From a bacterium (GTDB lineage: Bacteria; Bdellovibrionota_C; UBA2361; SZUA-149; JAEUWB01): a DNA stretch of 64,000 nt. The translations under genes were made by a program, and so were the position numbers. The notes beneath the pieces are model-generated. The model made no database searches. It had not been told where the DNA came from and saw only the letters and a program-made list of their open reading frames with translations. This document shows positions 27,980-34,535 of this stretch, one piece after another (position 1 is the stretch's first letter; each line of letters begins with the position of its first letter). The stretch is taken from the NCBI GenBank assembly GCA_016786595.1, contig JAEUWB010000045.1, positions 1 through 64,000 of the forward strand, in the 5' to 3' direction.

Positions 27980-28280
27980 AAATTAAGAGATTTAAAGAAC
28001 AACAACTGGGATATGCACCCAAATGTCGGCGAATAGTATCATGGGAGAATTCTTAAGTAAAATAAAGTAGAATTGACAAAAAATTAATGATTTGTGATAG
28101 ATATCTAGTTTCGCATTTGTTCATTCATTTATTTTTTTGGGTAGCTTCTAATAGCGCCGCTATCTTCAGATAGTAAGATTTATTTCATTTTTTCTGATGA
28201 GAAGCGGTAAGAGAGAATATAGGTTTTATTAGATTCTTAACACTGCTCCAGTGTTGGCGAGTTCAAATCAGCTTTATATC
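27980..28280. other. Intergenic region between divergent ppc and the 138-residue gene
   Basis: This AT-rich stretch separates the ppc leader (minus) from the next gene (plus). TTGACA at 28073-28078 is a good -35 match, but only a weak -10 (GATAGA at 28096) follows at 17 bases. Short hairpins such as AACACTG/CAGTGTT (about 28237-28253) lie nearer the plus-strand gene. No protein-coding frame is supported. Confidence 0.4.
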
Positions 28281-28329
28281 AGGCTGAGTGTGCAAGCGAG
28301 AATTAGAAACTCGTCTGCATACTCAGCCT
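28281..28329 (+). promoter_or_regulatory. Long leader hairpin of the 138-residue gene
   Basis: AGGCTGAGTGTGCA (28281-28294) pairs with TGCATACTCAGCCT (28316-28329), 13 of 14 positions, and an inner CGAG/CTCG pair can extend it. It ends 43 bases before the ATG at 28373. It is probably a 5' UTR stability or regulatory element. Confidence 0.5.
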
Positions 28330-28372
28330 CTGAAAAGAGATGAGAATCCAAATGCAGGAGTAAATAACACAC

Positions 28373-28789
28373 ATGACGTCACTACCAGCTGGCATCGGGG
28401 TCAAAATCCAACCCGGACGGGTTGATAGTTTAGCCCAAGCGGCAGAGATTACGGTCTTTGTCGCCAGTCCACTCAAATCCCTACAAGACGCTTTCGGCAT
28501 GATCGCTGAATTCGTAGCCCAACGCGCCAAGGGCAACCGCTTTTTCATCCTCAAGATGGAAGGCGATGGCAAAGAAGATGGGATGAGAGCCTACTTGGGC
28601 GGGCTACTCCACGACCGTCTCGCAGGGAACTCTAATCGCACAACGCTACACGTAGCCATGGCGATCGGTAACATCGTTACGGCAAGTAGCATTGATACGG
28701 TTCCCAAAGGGTCCCGCTGTGGTACTTTTACACCAGAAGGCGAAGCCATCGTCCACGGTGACGTGCCCCAAATGGCCGGCGTCGGTTAA
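28373..28789 (+). CDS. Unrecognised 138-residue protein with structured leader
   Basis: ATG 28373 is preceded by AGGAG at a rather long 12-base distance; the stop is immediately followed by a strong terminator, which supports a genuine gene. The product is cytoplasmic by composition, with no signal or membrane segment. The stretch from about residue 33 (LKSLQDAFGMIAEF) to about 80 (FILKMEGDGKEDGMRAYLGG) faintly resembles the second half of an HPr-like fold (K-S-L helix, strand, then G-x-G/D-x-E helix), but the GLHARPA phosphorylation motif is absent. This resemblance is by eye only. GC content is higher than the local background, like ppc. No function can be assigned. Confidence 0.6.
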   Translation: MTSLPAGIGVKIQPGRVDSLAQAAEITVFVASPLKSLQDAFGMIAEFVAQRAKGNRFFILKMEGDGKEDGMRAYLGGLLHDRLAGNSNRTTLHVAMAIGNIVTASSIDTVPKGSRCGTFTPEGEAIVHGDVPQMAGVG

Positions 28790-28862
28790 GGTTTTCTCGG
28801 TGGCTTGTTGCAACTACGTTGTTTTCAAGCCACCAAAACCTTCTCTCTTTCCCTTCTTTTTT
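28788..28862 (+). terminator. Strong intrinsic terminator after the 138-residue gene
   Basis: Starting at the stop codon, AAGGTTTT plus GGTGGCTTG (28788-28807) pairs with CAAGCCACC plus AAAACCTT (28826-28842), interrupted by a CTC bulge. A pyrimidine/T-rich tail follows, ending in TTCTTTTTT. Confidence 0.8.
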
Positions 28863-28873
28863 AATTTTACAGA

Positions 28874-28920
28874 AAAAAAACTATTTCCAAATTAGTAAAA
28901 ACTAATAAAATAGTTTTTTT
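28874..28920. terminator. Nested AT-rich perfect hairpin, possible bidirectional terminator
   Basis: AAAAAAACTATTT (28874-28886) is complementary to AAATAGTTTTTTT (28908-28920) over 13 bp. Within the loop ATTAGT-AAAA-ACTAAT forms a second perfect stem. The A-run and T-run arms mean it could act as a weak terminator on both strands. It separates the two small-gene modules. Confidence 0.5.
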
Positions 28921-29132
28921 GTTCTTTGATAACTAAATATTTGCAGCCAGTTAAAGTAAATCTTCTCCTCAAAGCGCTTATTCAGTCTAAGCTCTTTCAG
29001 GAGAAGCAGTAATCTAAGGTTTTCCAGATTAAAACTAATCAATCCACCTGAGTGTAGGCGTAACTGTAGAACTAGATTTTACAGTTACTCCTGCTCTGAG
29101 GGGGAATCTCAAGGAAGTCAGGGAAAAAACTC
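28921..29132 (+). promoter_or_regulatory. Hairpin-rich leader of the 69-residue gene
   Basis: Three consecutive inverted repeats precede the gene. They are CTTCTCCT (28962-28969) with AGGAGAAG (28999-29006), then TAATCT/AGATTA at about 29011-29033, then GTAACTGTA/TACAGTTAC at about 29058-29087. CTCAAGGAAG occurs twice (about 29108 and 29130), the second copy being the ribosome binding site. The order suggests a long structured 5' UTR or an embedded small RNA. Confidence 0.45.
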
Positions 29133-29145
29133 AAGGAAGAAACCA

Positions 29146-29355
29146 ATGTCTCTAGTCGAAATGTTTCAAAGTTCTCGTCGTAGCACAGCCAAGTACAGAC
29201 TCGTCTGTCATGGCTCCGTTGACCAGGTTCACGCCAGGAGCGGACTTCACGCTGCTGTGGAGCTGCGTGGAAAAGCCGGTTATGTCATGGCGAAAGGACT
29301 CCTCTACAGCTTCCTGCATTTGGGAGAAGTCCACGTCTTCGCCGTTGCCGCCTAG
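29146..29355 (+). CDS. Unrecognised 69-residue protein with structured leader
   Basis: ATG 29146 has AAGGAAG six bases upstream, and the stop lies 11 bases before a 9-bp GC-rich terminator, so the boundaries look real. The product (MSLVEMFQSSRRS at the N terminus, EVHVFAVAA at the C terminus) has no signal peptide or membrane helix. The central GLHAAVELRGKAGYVMAKGL could be a beta-beta-alpha unit and weakly recalls HPr, but this is a visual impression. The gene is GC-rich compared with its flanks. A reading frame also exists on the opposite strand but lacks a ribosome binding site and terminator. Confidence 0.5.
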   Translation: MSLVEMFQSSRRSTAKYRLVCHGSVDQVHARSGLHAAVELRGKAGYVMAKGLLYSFLHLGEVHVFAVAA

Positions 29356-29366
29356 CGGTGTCAGCT

Positions 29367-29404
29367 ATCGGGGAGCTCTGCCTAGGCATCTCCCCGATAA
29401 AAAT
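29367..29404 (+). terminator. Intrinsic terminator after the 69-residue gene
   Basis: ATCGGGGAG (29367-29375) pairs perfectly with CTCCCCGAT (29390-29398) with a 14-base loop, followed by AAAAATCTTTT. Confidence 0.7.
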
Positions 29405-29553
29405 CTTTTCGATAAATTTTTTTAGGAAAATTACTGCTTCTCTATTCTCTCCAAAGAATCTCTCTATAGAACTAGGGCGCAAGTCTCTCAGTATTAAAAA
29501 CCGTTTTGAAAAACAAATTCCTAAAGCTAAAATCCCTGCGCCAGGTCGATTTG

Positions 29554-29877
29554 TCATTTCATTACCTTTGCCAACACTGCTTGCAGTGCGGGATCGTCGA
29601 ATTCAGTAGACTTAAAACTCACTGGCTCGCCTACTTCCAGGTCTAGTCCAGAAAATTCAAAGCTCTTGGAATCGAGCGTTGTCATTGGCCGTGCCTTAAC
29701 TTCCACCAACTGTGGTTCAAGGAACGGAATGGCCCAAATTCCAAGCGCCATAAAGACAGATAGCAGGCGATGCTTCGGGCTAAGGCTTTTCCATGGGATG
29801 ACCTTAATGCCGCAGGTGTCAGCAGCGAGGCTTGTCACCTCAGGCAGCTTACTGCAAAAAGATTTCAGCTTTTTCAT
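29554..29877 (-). CDS. Small single-pass membrane protein, unknown
   Basis: ATG 29877 is preceded by a near-perfect AAGGAGG seven bases upstream, which decides the start over an in-frame ATG at 29904. The 107-residue product has a basic N terminus, one hydrophobic segment (LLSVFMALGIWAIPFL) around residues 43-58, and a polar C-terminal half rich in Asp, Glu and Ser (SFEFSGLDLEVGEPVSF), probably periplasmic. It converges with the 69-residue gene. I recognise no family. Confidence 0.6.
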   Translation of the reverse strand: MKKLKSFCSKLPEVTSLAADTCGIKVIPWKSLSPKHRLLSVFMALGIWAIPFLEPQLVEVKARPMTTLDSKSFEFSGLDLEVGEPVSFKSTEFDDPALQAVLAKVMK

Positions 29878-30133
29878 GTGGATTCCTCCTTCCCTGAATC
29901 GCATAAAAAATTCAAGGAAAGAGGAGATAAAAAACCAGAATTTATGAGAGACCTGCAGTTGGCAAAAATTTTAGATTCAGCCAACTACAGTCTGTCACAT
30001 CTACTCAAACATTACTTGAGAAAGATCAATCGCTAACATATTAATGTTTACAGTAACTTGATAGTTAAGACAGCAAAATCTCTAGAATGGGCATTCGAAA
30101 ACGAAATAATTTACACAAAATCTGCGTCAAAAC
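29878..30133. other. Intergenic stretch without a supported gene
   Basis: AT-rich sequence upstream of the glycosyltransferase relic. A plus-strand peptide frame starting at 29944 (MRDLQLAKILDSANYSLSHL) is preceded by GGAGAT but is only about 30 residues long and may be a leftover fragment. Nothing else is supported. Confidence 0.35.
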
Positions 30134-30748
30134 TTGCCAGTCATACTTGGCGAGTTCAAGTTTAGATCAAGGTGCTGCAGCGATGCGCGTCTTTGCTTCT
30201 TGCGGACAGATCAACAAAGAATTACTGCACAAAACTGGTTAGCTGAGCGTGACTTGGATAATAAAACTTGGATTGCCCTTCATCCAGGAAGTGGCTCTGA
30301 ACAGAAAGCTAAGCGGCCGAGGCTGTCTGAACTTGCAATGCTGATGAATTCGAGACTGAAGTCGATGCCCAAATGAGATTTGGATGTCGTGCTTGGTTCT
30401 GAGCAGAGTGAACTTGAATCTGAGATCAGTAGCATTATCGATCGGGTATTCAAATCGCACATTCACTACATCAAAAATTTAGTGCTTTTAACTGTGCCTG
30501 CAGTGCGAGAAAAGTCGCAGTTGGTTCTTTCTGGCGATACAGGGATAGGTCATTTAGCTGCAGCTGTAGGAGCAAACTCTATTATTTTCGCTGGCGCGAC
30601 AAACGTGTGGCGCACGTTTCCTTATCGCGAGGATACAAAAATAATTTTTAAAAACCAAATATTTCAAACTACTTGCGATCAAATTTCTACTGACCTGAAT
30701 CAAGGTGAAACAAGTTTCACGATGCAGATGTTTAATGTTGTCAACTAA
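30134..30748 (+). pseudogene. Relic of a GT9 (heptosyltransferase-family) glycosyltransferase
   Basis: The conceptual translation contains WIALHPGSGSEQKAKRP and LVLSGDTGIGHLAAAVGA, the two hallmark blocks of GT9 ADP-heptose:LPS heptosyltransferases, in the right order and spacing (C-terminal nucleotide-sugar-binding half). An in-frame TGA at 30374-30376 interrupts the frame between them, and the frame resumes without a shift. The N-terminal acceptor-binding half is missing upstream. It is therefore a decayed copy, last used for LPS core or other glycan synthesis. Confidence 0.78.
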
Positions 30749-31050
30749 GGTAACAACACTCACCGTATTGGGCTTTGATAGTTCCTGCCATAAATCACCT
30801 TGTTCAACTGGCAAATTGCACCGCTGAGCAAAGTTAACTTGTTCAAGCGACTAATCAAAACCTTGAACATCTTGATAGTTCGAAGATTTTAATGCGAGAA
30901 CAAGAAAGCTTGCTCCAGCACCCAGGTCTAAGATTGCAGCTTGTTTATCTACCGGAACTAGTGTGCGCAAATATAAATTAAAGTAAGTCAAACAGTAATC
31001 GTATTCGGTTGAACTATATTCTCGATGAGCATGAACAACAGAAGAGTATC
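30740..31050 (-). pseudogene. Relic of a SAM-dependent methyltransferase
   Basis: Minus-strand conceptual translation gives REYSSTEYDYCLTYFNLYLR, then AAILDLGAGASFLVLALKSS (SAM-binding motif I, D-x-G-x-G), then NYQDVQGFD, a TAG stop, and SLEQVNFAQRCNLPVEQGDL. These are the ordered motifs of class I methyltransferases common in glycan and capsule clusters. Stops lie both inside and just upstream of the fragment, and the C-terminal part is degraded. It faces the GT9 relic tail-to-tail. Confidence 0.72.
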
Positions 31051-31148
31051 ATCGACTAGCTCTACAAACTAATTGGGAGTTCTGTAAAATTTTAAAACTA
31101 GCTAACAAAATGGGAAAAGAAGCGAATTAATTGTATATTGACGCAGCT

Positions 31149-31154
31149 TATAAT
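31149..31154 (+). promoter_or_regulatory. Perfect TATAAT -10 element before the GT-C gene
   Basis: TATAAT at 31149-31154 lies 20 bases before the ATG at 31174. The -35 region at normal spacing (ATTAAT) is poor, so this is a candidate promoter with a very short leader. Confidence 0.35.
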
Positions 31155-31173
31155 GTAATCAAATCTAAGCTTA

Positions 31174-32976
31174 ATGAAAATTGCAAAGCTATCTCATTTT
31201 TTTCGCTGCTTATCTACTACATATGTTGAGCCAGTATTAATACTAATACTACTCTGCCTTTGTCTATGCATAAGAGTAATTGCCTTTCAGCAAATTTCAG
31301 CATCCCCATTTGGCAGTACGCAATTACCAGATGAACAACTATATTTTCAATGGGCATCCGCTATTGCAGAGTCAAAATTCAGCACCGCAACGCCATTTAA
31401 ATTTGCACCCTTACCCGCATATGTTTTCGCGATTACAATTAAGTTAATGAATCTTGGTTTAGACTCGATTCGATACTTGAATATTATTTTAGGTAGCCTC
31501 GCCTGTTTACTGATCGCCCTATCAGCTAAAAAAGTGCAAGGACCGCAAGCTCAGTTTATCGCATTAACGTTTGCTGCTTTATATTCGCCATTTATTCTCT
31601 ATGCGATTGTCCCATTAAAAACTTCCTTAGAACTAGCATGCTTTAGTTTATATCTATTCTTGGTACTACGCGTTGTCGAACGACCGCAGCTGATGGCTGT
31701 GCTCTGTGTCGGTATCGCTTCTGGCCTTTGTGCGGTTTCCAGAGAAAACACATTTGCATTGATTCCATTAAATTTAATAATAATTTTTCTTAGCACCTCT
31801 GACCTTAAGTTAGCAGGAAAACTAACCAGACTATTCCTGTATATCCTAGGCTGCAGTGCTGTAATTTCGCCCTTTGCATACTTTAACTATCAACGCTCGG
31901 GCCATTTTATTCTTAGTTCTACTCAAGGTGGGATGAATTTTTATCTAGGCACAGGTCAGGCAAACATTGACCCTTATTTCCAACCGACACAATTTGCCGA
32001 GCCTTTACCAGCAATTCAAGAAATACAATTTCAAGTTGAAGCTGCAAAACGCTTAGGTCAAAGGCTTACTCCACTCGAAGCCTCTCGTTACTGGTACAAA
32101 CAAGGGGTCGAAAATATTCTTAACGATCCTTTAGGTTACTTGAAAAAAATTACTTACCGAGTTTTGGCGATAATTTTTGGGTATGATGCTTGCGAGCATT
32201 ATGATCTCCACACACTTAAAACCTATATTTCGATCTTTCAGTACACACATCTTAGTCTTGAATATTTATTCTTAATTTTCATTTTAGGCCTGGCTGCATT
32301 CGGCATCAAAGACAAAAAGTCTAAAGTAATTTTATCGGTATTGATAATTTACTGCTTAAGCATTTTACCCTTTTATTCTTCGGCAAGATATCGTCTACCG
32401 ATCTTAGTATGCCTGATCCCCTTGACCGCATCTTATTTTGTGCGATTCTGGCAACTACTGAGAGAGTTAAAATCAATCTCCTACTTTAACTTTCTACTTA
32501 TTATTGTTGCATTCATAGCCGCCAAGCAAATTGAAATACCTGGTTTCAATGATACTTCTGCAGCCGATAATATGCATGCCTTCGCATTAAGTGAAGCTAG
32601 TCAAGAAGAACAAGCCCAGCATTTATACGAGAAAATTGCTAACGCTAATCAGCGATTCTCAGACTATGCAAAACTCGCGTTAGCAGCATTTGCTAAAGAG
32701 CGACATCAATACTTAGTTGCACGAAAATATTTAAATTCGATTAAAGATGACTCGTATGCAGTAGCGCAAAAATACTTTAAACTTGCCGAGTTAGGTCTAC
32801 AAGCTCATGATCTCTCCTTAGAGCAAGTTGTAAAAGATCTAGAGAAATCTTTGAGTATTAATAGCGCTCAGGTTGCTGCGCGCAAACTATTAGGCCAGCT
32901 ATCTGTAAAATATAATCCAACGCAAGCACAGCGGCAAAGCGAAGAACTCTTTGAACTGCTCTACTACTATCAATAA
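31174..32976 (+). CDS. GT-C/GT39-type membrane glycosyltransferase with helical tail
   Basis: The 600-residue protein has about eleven hydrophobic segments in residues 15-450 and a soluble, helix-rich C-terminal region of about 150 residues resembling TPR repeats (ARKYLNSIKDDSYAVAQKYF). The first loop contains TQLPDEQLYFQWASAI, with an Asp-Glu pair where PMT/ArnT-type GT-C enzymes have their catalytic acid. It probably moves a sugar from a polyprenyl carrier onto an envelope target; donor and acceptor are unknown. It lies next to the relics of other glycan genes and ends about 80 bases before the structured RNA region. Confidence 0.75.
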   Translation: MKIAKLSHFFRCLSTTYVEPVLILILLCLCLCIRVIAFQQISASPFGSTQLPDEQLYFQWASAIAESKFSTATPFKFAPLPAYVFAITIKLMNLGLDSIRYLNIILGSLACLLIALSAKKVQGPQAQFIALTFAALYSPFILYAIVPLKTSLELACFSLYLFLVLRVVERPQLMAVLCVGIASGLCAVSRENTFALIPLNLIIIFLSTSDLKLAGKLTRLFLYILGCSAVISPFAYFNYQRSGHFILSSTQGGMNFYLGTGQANIDPYFQPTQFAEPLPAIQEIQFQVEAAKRLGQRLTPLEASRYWYKQGVENILNDPLGYLKKITYRVLAIIFGYDACEHYDLHTLKTYISIFQYTHLSLEYLFLIFILGLAAFGIKDKKSKVILSVLIIYCLSILPFYSSARYRLPILVCLIPLTASYFVRFWQLLRELKSISYFNFLLIIVAFIAAKQIEIPGFNDTSAADNMHAFALSEASQEEQAQHLYEKIANANQRFSDYAKLALAAFAKERHQYLVARKYLNSIKDDSYAVAQKYFKLAELGLQAHDLSLEQVVKDLEKSLSINSAQVAARKLLGQLSVKYNPTQAQRQSEELFELLYYYQ

Positions 32977-33058
32977 GGAATCGACTTCTTATAGTGTTAC
33001 AGCTATAAAAAATAATTTAATCTTGTTACTACACAGTAAATTATGCTCTTCTAGTATC

Positions 33059-33200
33059 GGCGAGAAGTAGACGAGCGCAAGCTCCCCCTTAGTTCGTCCA
33101 TGGGAGTGACACATTTTGAGCTTATGCTACCTACAAGGGGAGGTTGTCATTCATAGGATAATACAGCCCCGCAGGGGGGCTTTCAAATTACCTTCTCGCC
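33059..33200 (+). ncRNA. Predicted multi-branch structured RNA upstream of the reverse transcriptase
   Basis: The intergenic segment closes with a perfect 9-bp stem, GGCGAGAAG (33059-33067) with CTTCTCGCC (33192-33200). Inside, in order, are four elements. GAGC-GCAA-GCTC (33073-33084) is a short stem capped by a GNRA tetraloop. GAGTGACA (33104-33111) pairs with TGTCATTC (33145-33152) with one wobble. ACCT/AGGT (33129-33144) is stacked within that stem. AGCCCC/GGGGCT (33165-33181) is a GC-rich hairpin. The region contains no plausible protein frame with a start signal, and the RT start follows 25 bases later. The fold was assembled by eye, not computed. Reverse transcriptases commonly have an adjacent cognate ncRNA, so this is a strong candidate for a template or cofactor RNA. 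Confidence 0.55.
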
Positions 33201-33224
33201 TTTATGATTGGAAGCTGATAAAAC

Positions 33225-34535
33225 GTGAACATTTTTACCGAACTCACTACGTATGCAAACTACGATCTGTTTTTCGATCAGCTACGAGCAAAAGCATTAA
33301 AGACGCCGCGTAAATTATTTTCAAAATCACAAAATCAACCACTAACATTAGCTTGGATTTTAGATAATCAACATCTGGTTATTAAGGAAATTATTGCTGA
33401 CATACAAAGGAAAAAATATATTCCTGGGCCTGCTAGTAGTTATGAAATTGTATTAGGTAAGCGGCGTGTCTTATATCGCATGTCATGGCAAGATCGAATC
33501 ATCGAAGGCGTGCTTGCTCAAGCAATTTATCGCGCAGTCGATAACCAACTTAGTTCGCGTTTATATTCATTCCGCAAAGGACGAAGTCACTATTTAGTTG
33601 TCAAAGAACTAGCAGATTTTATTAAACTATGCAGAATGAATCGCAAAACATTGCTGATTGCCAAGTACGATATTGCAAACTATGGAGAAAATATTAATCA
33701 CAATCTATTGCGCTTAGATCTTGAAAATTACTTAGGCAATCAAGATCCTTACCTATGGTCTCTAATCGATCATTTTTTACGTCCCCAAATTAGCCTCAAT
33801 CATCAACTCATGAAGGGGTTACCAACCGGCTTTCATTTAGTACCCGTTTGTGAAAATATATATTTGAGTAAATTTGATCAAAGCTTCGACTACCTAACTG
33901 AAACCTTCTACGCACGTTTTGGCGACGACATTCTGCTCGCGACTACTGATCTGGCATTAGCACAGGAGTTACAGTCTCGCGCGGAGCATTTAATTAGAGA
34001 GCGCTGCTTAACATTAAACCAGAATAAATCATTTAAACTTGCTTTTACTTTTGATAACTCCACGCCGAGTGAAAAGAATTTTGATTACCTTGGCTTCAAT
34101 ATCAATGAGTCTGGAGAGTTGTTTATTTCAAAGCGTCGTTTGAAAGAATTTAAAACTCATTTTTGTAAATTCACAAGACGTGCTCATGCAACTAATACTC
34201 GACTACAGATGACTTCACAAGATTCATTTCAGTCACTCATACGAGCTGTTAATCGTTCTCTATGCTACGGTTCATTCAGTATATTCTTTCTTGAAATTAT
34301 TAAAAACTGCACAAATCGTAAAGCAGTGCAGCACTTGGATAGGTGGATAGCAAAAAAAACACTGATAGCGCTAAACCACGGAAGCCACGATCGAATATTT
34401 CAATGGCATCAATTTAATAACTTACGTAGGGCGGGATTAAAATCATTACTTTACGCCTTTGATACGCGCTTTCGAAATTCTAAACAGCTACGACACAGCT
34501 TCAACTCACATCTAAATCATGTTACAGATCTTTGA
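33225..34535 (+). CDS. Stand-alone reverse transcriptase
   Basis: The 436-residue protein starts at GTG 33225. RT motifs are in order. RT1/2 is VLYRMSWQDRIIEGVL then SFRKGRSHYLVVKEL; RT3 is IAKYDIANYGENINHNLL (catalytic Asp149); RT4 is KGLPTGFHLVPVCENIYLS. RT5 is YARFGDDILLATTD (Asp234, Asp235), RT6 is LTLNQNKSFKL and RT7 is FDYLGFNINESGEL. The catalytic box reads FGDD rather than the usual YxDD, but all three Asp residues are kept, so it should be active. About 135 residues follow the palm and resemble a thumb (SLIRAVNRSLCYGSFS, QHLDRWIAKK). No maturase, HNH or protease domain is seen. It overlaps the next gene by 17 bases. Confidence 0.93.
   Translation: MNIFTELTTYANYDLFFDQLRAKALKTPRKLFSKSQNQPLTLAWILDNQHLVIKEIIADIQRKKYIPGPASSYEIVLGKRRVLYRMSWQDRIIEGVLAQAIYRAVDNQLSSRLYSFRKGRSHYLVVKELADFIKLCRMNRKTLLIAKYDIANYGENINHNLLRLDLENYLGNQDPYLWSLIDHFLRPQISLNHQLMKGLPTGFHLVPVCENIYLSKFDQSFDYLTETFYARFGDDILLATTDLALAQELQSRAEHLIRERCLTLNQNKSFKLAFTFDNSTPSEKNFDYLGFNINESGELFISKRRLKEFKTHFCKFTRRAHATNTRLQMTSQDSFQSLIRAVNRSLCYGSFSIFFLEIIKNCTNRKAVQHLDRWIAKKTLIALNHGSHDRIFQWHQFNNLRRAGLKSLLYAFDTRFRNSKQLRHSFNSHLNHVTDL

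Noticed and set aside
29152-29334. Minus-strand frame opposite the 69-residue gene
   Set aside because: It has no ribosome binding site and no terminator, whereas the plus-strand frame has both.
30134-30376. Intact small gene of 80 residues
   Set aside because: The frame continues past a single TGA into recognisable GT9 sequence, so it is part of a pseudogene.
33059-33200. Classical retron msr-msd
   Set aside because: No pair of inverted a1/a2 repeats with a conserved branching G and a long msd stem could be identified, and the RT lacks the retron-type VTG motif by eye.
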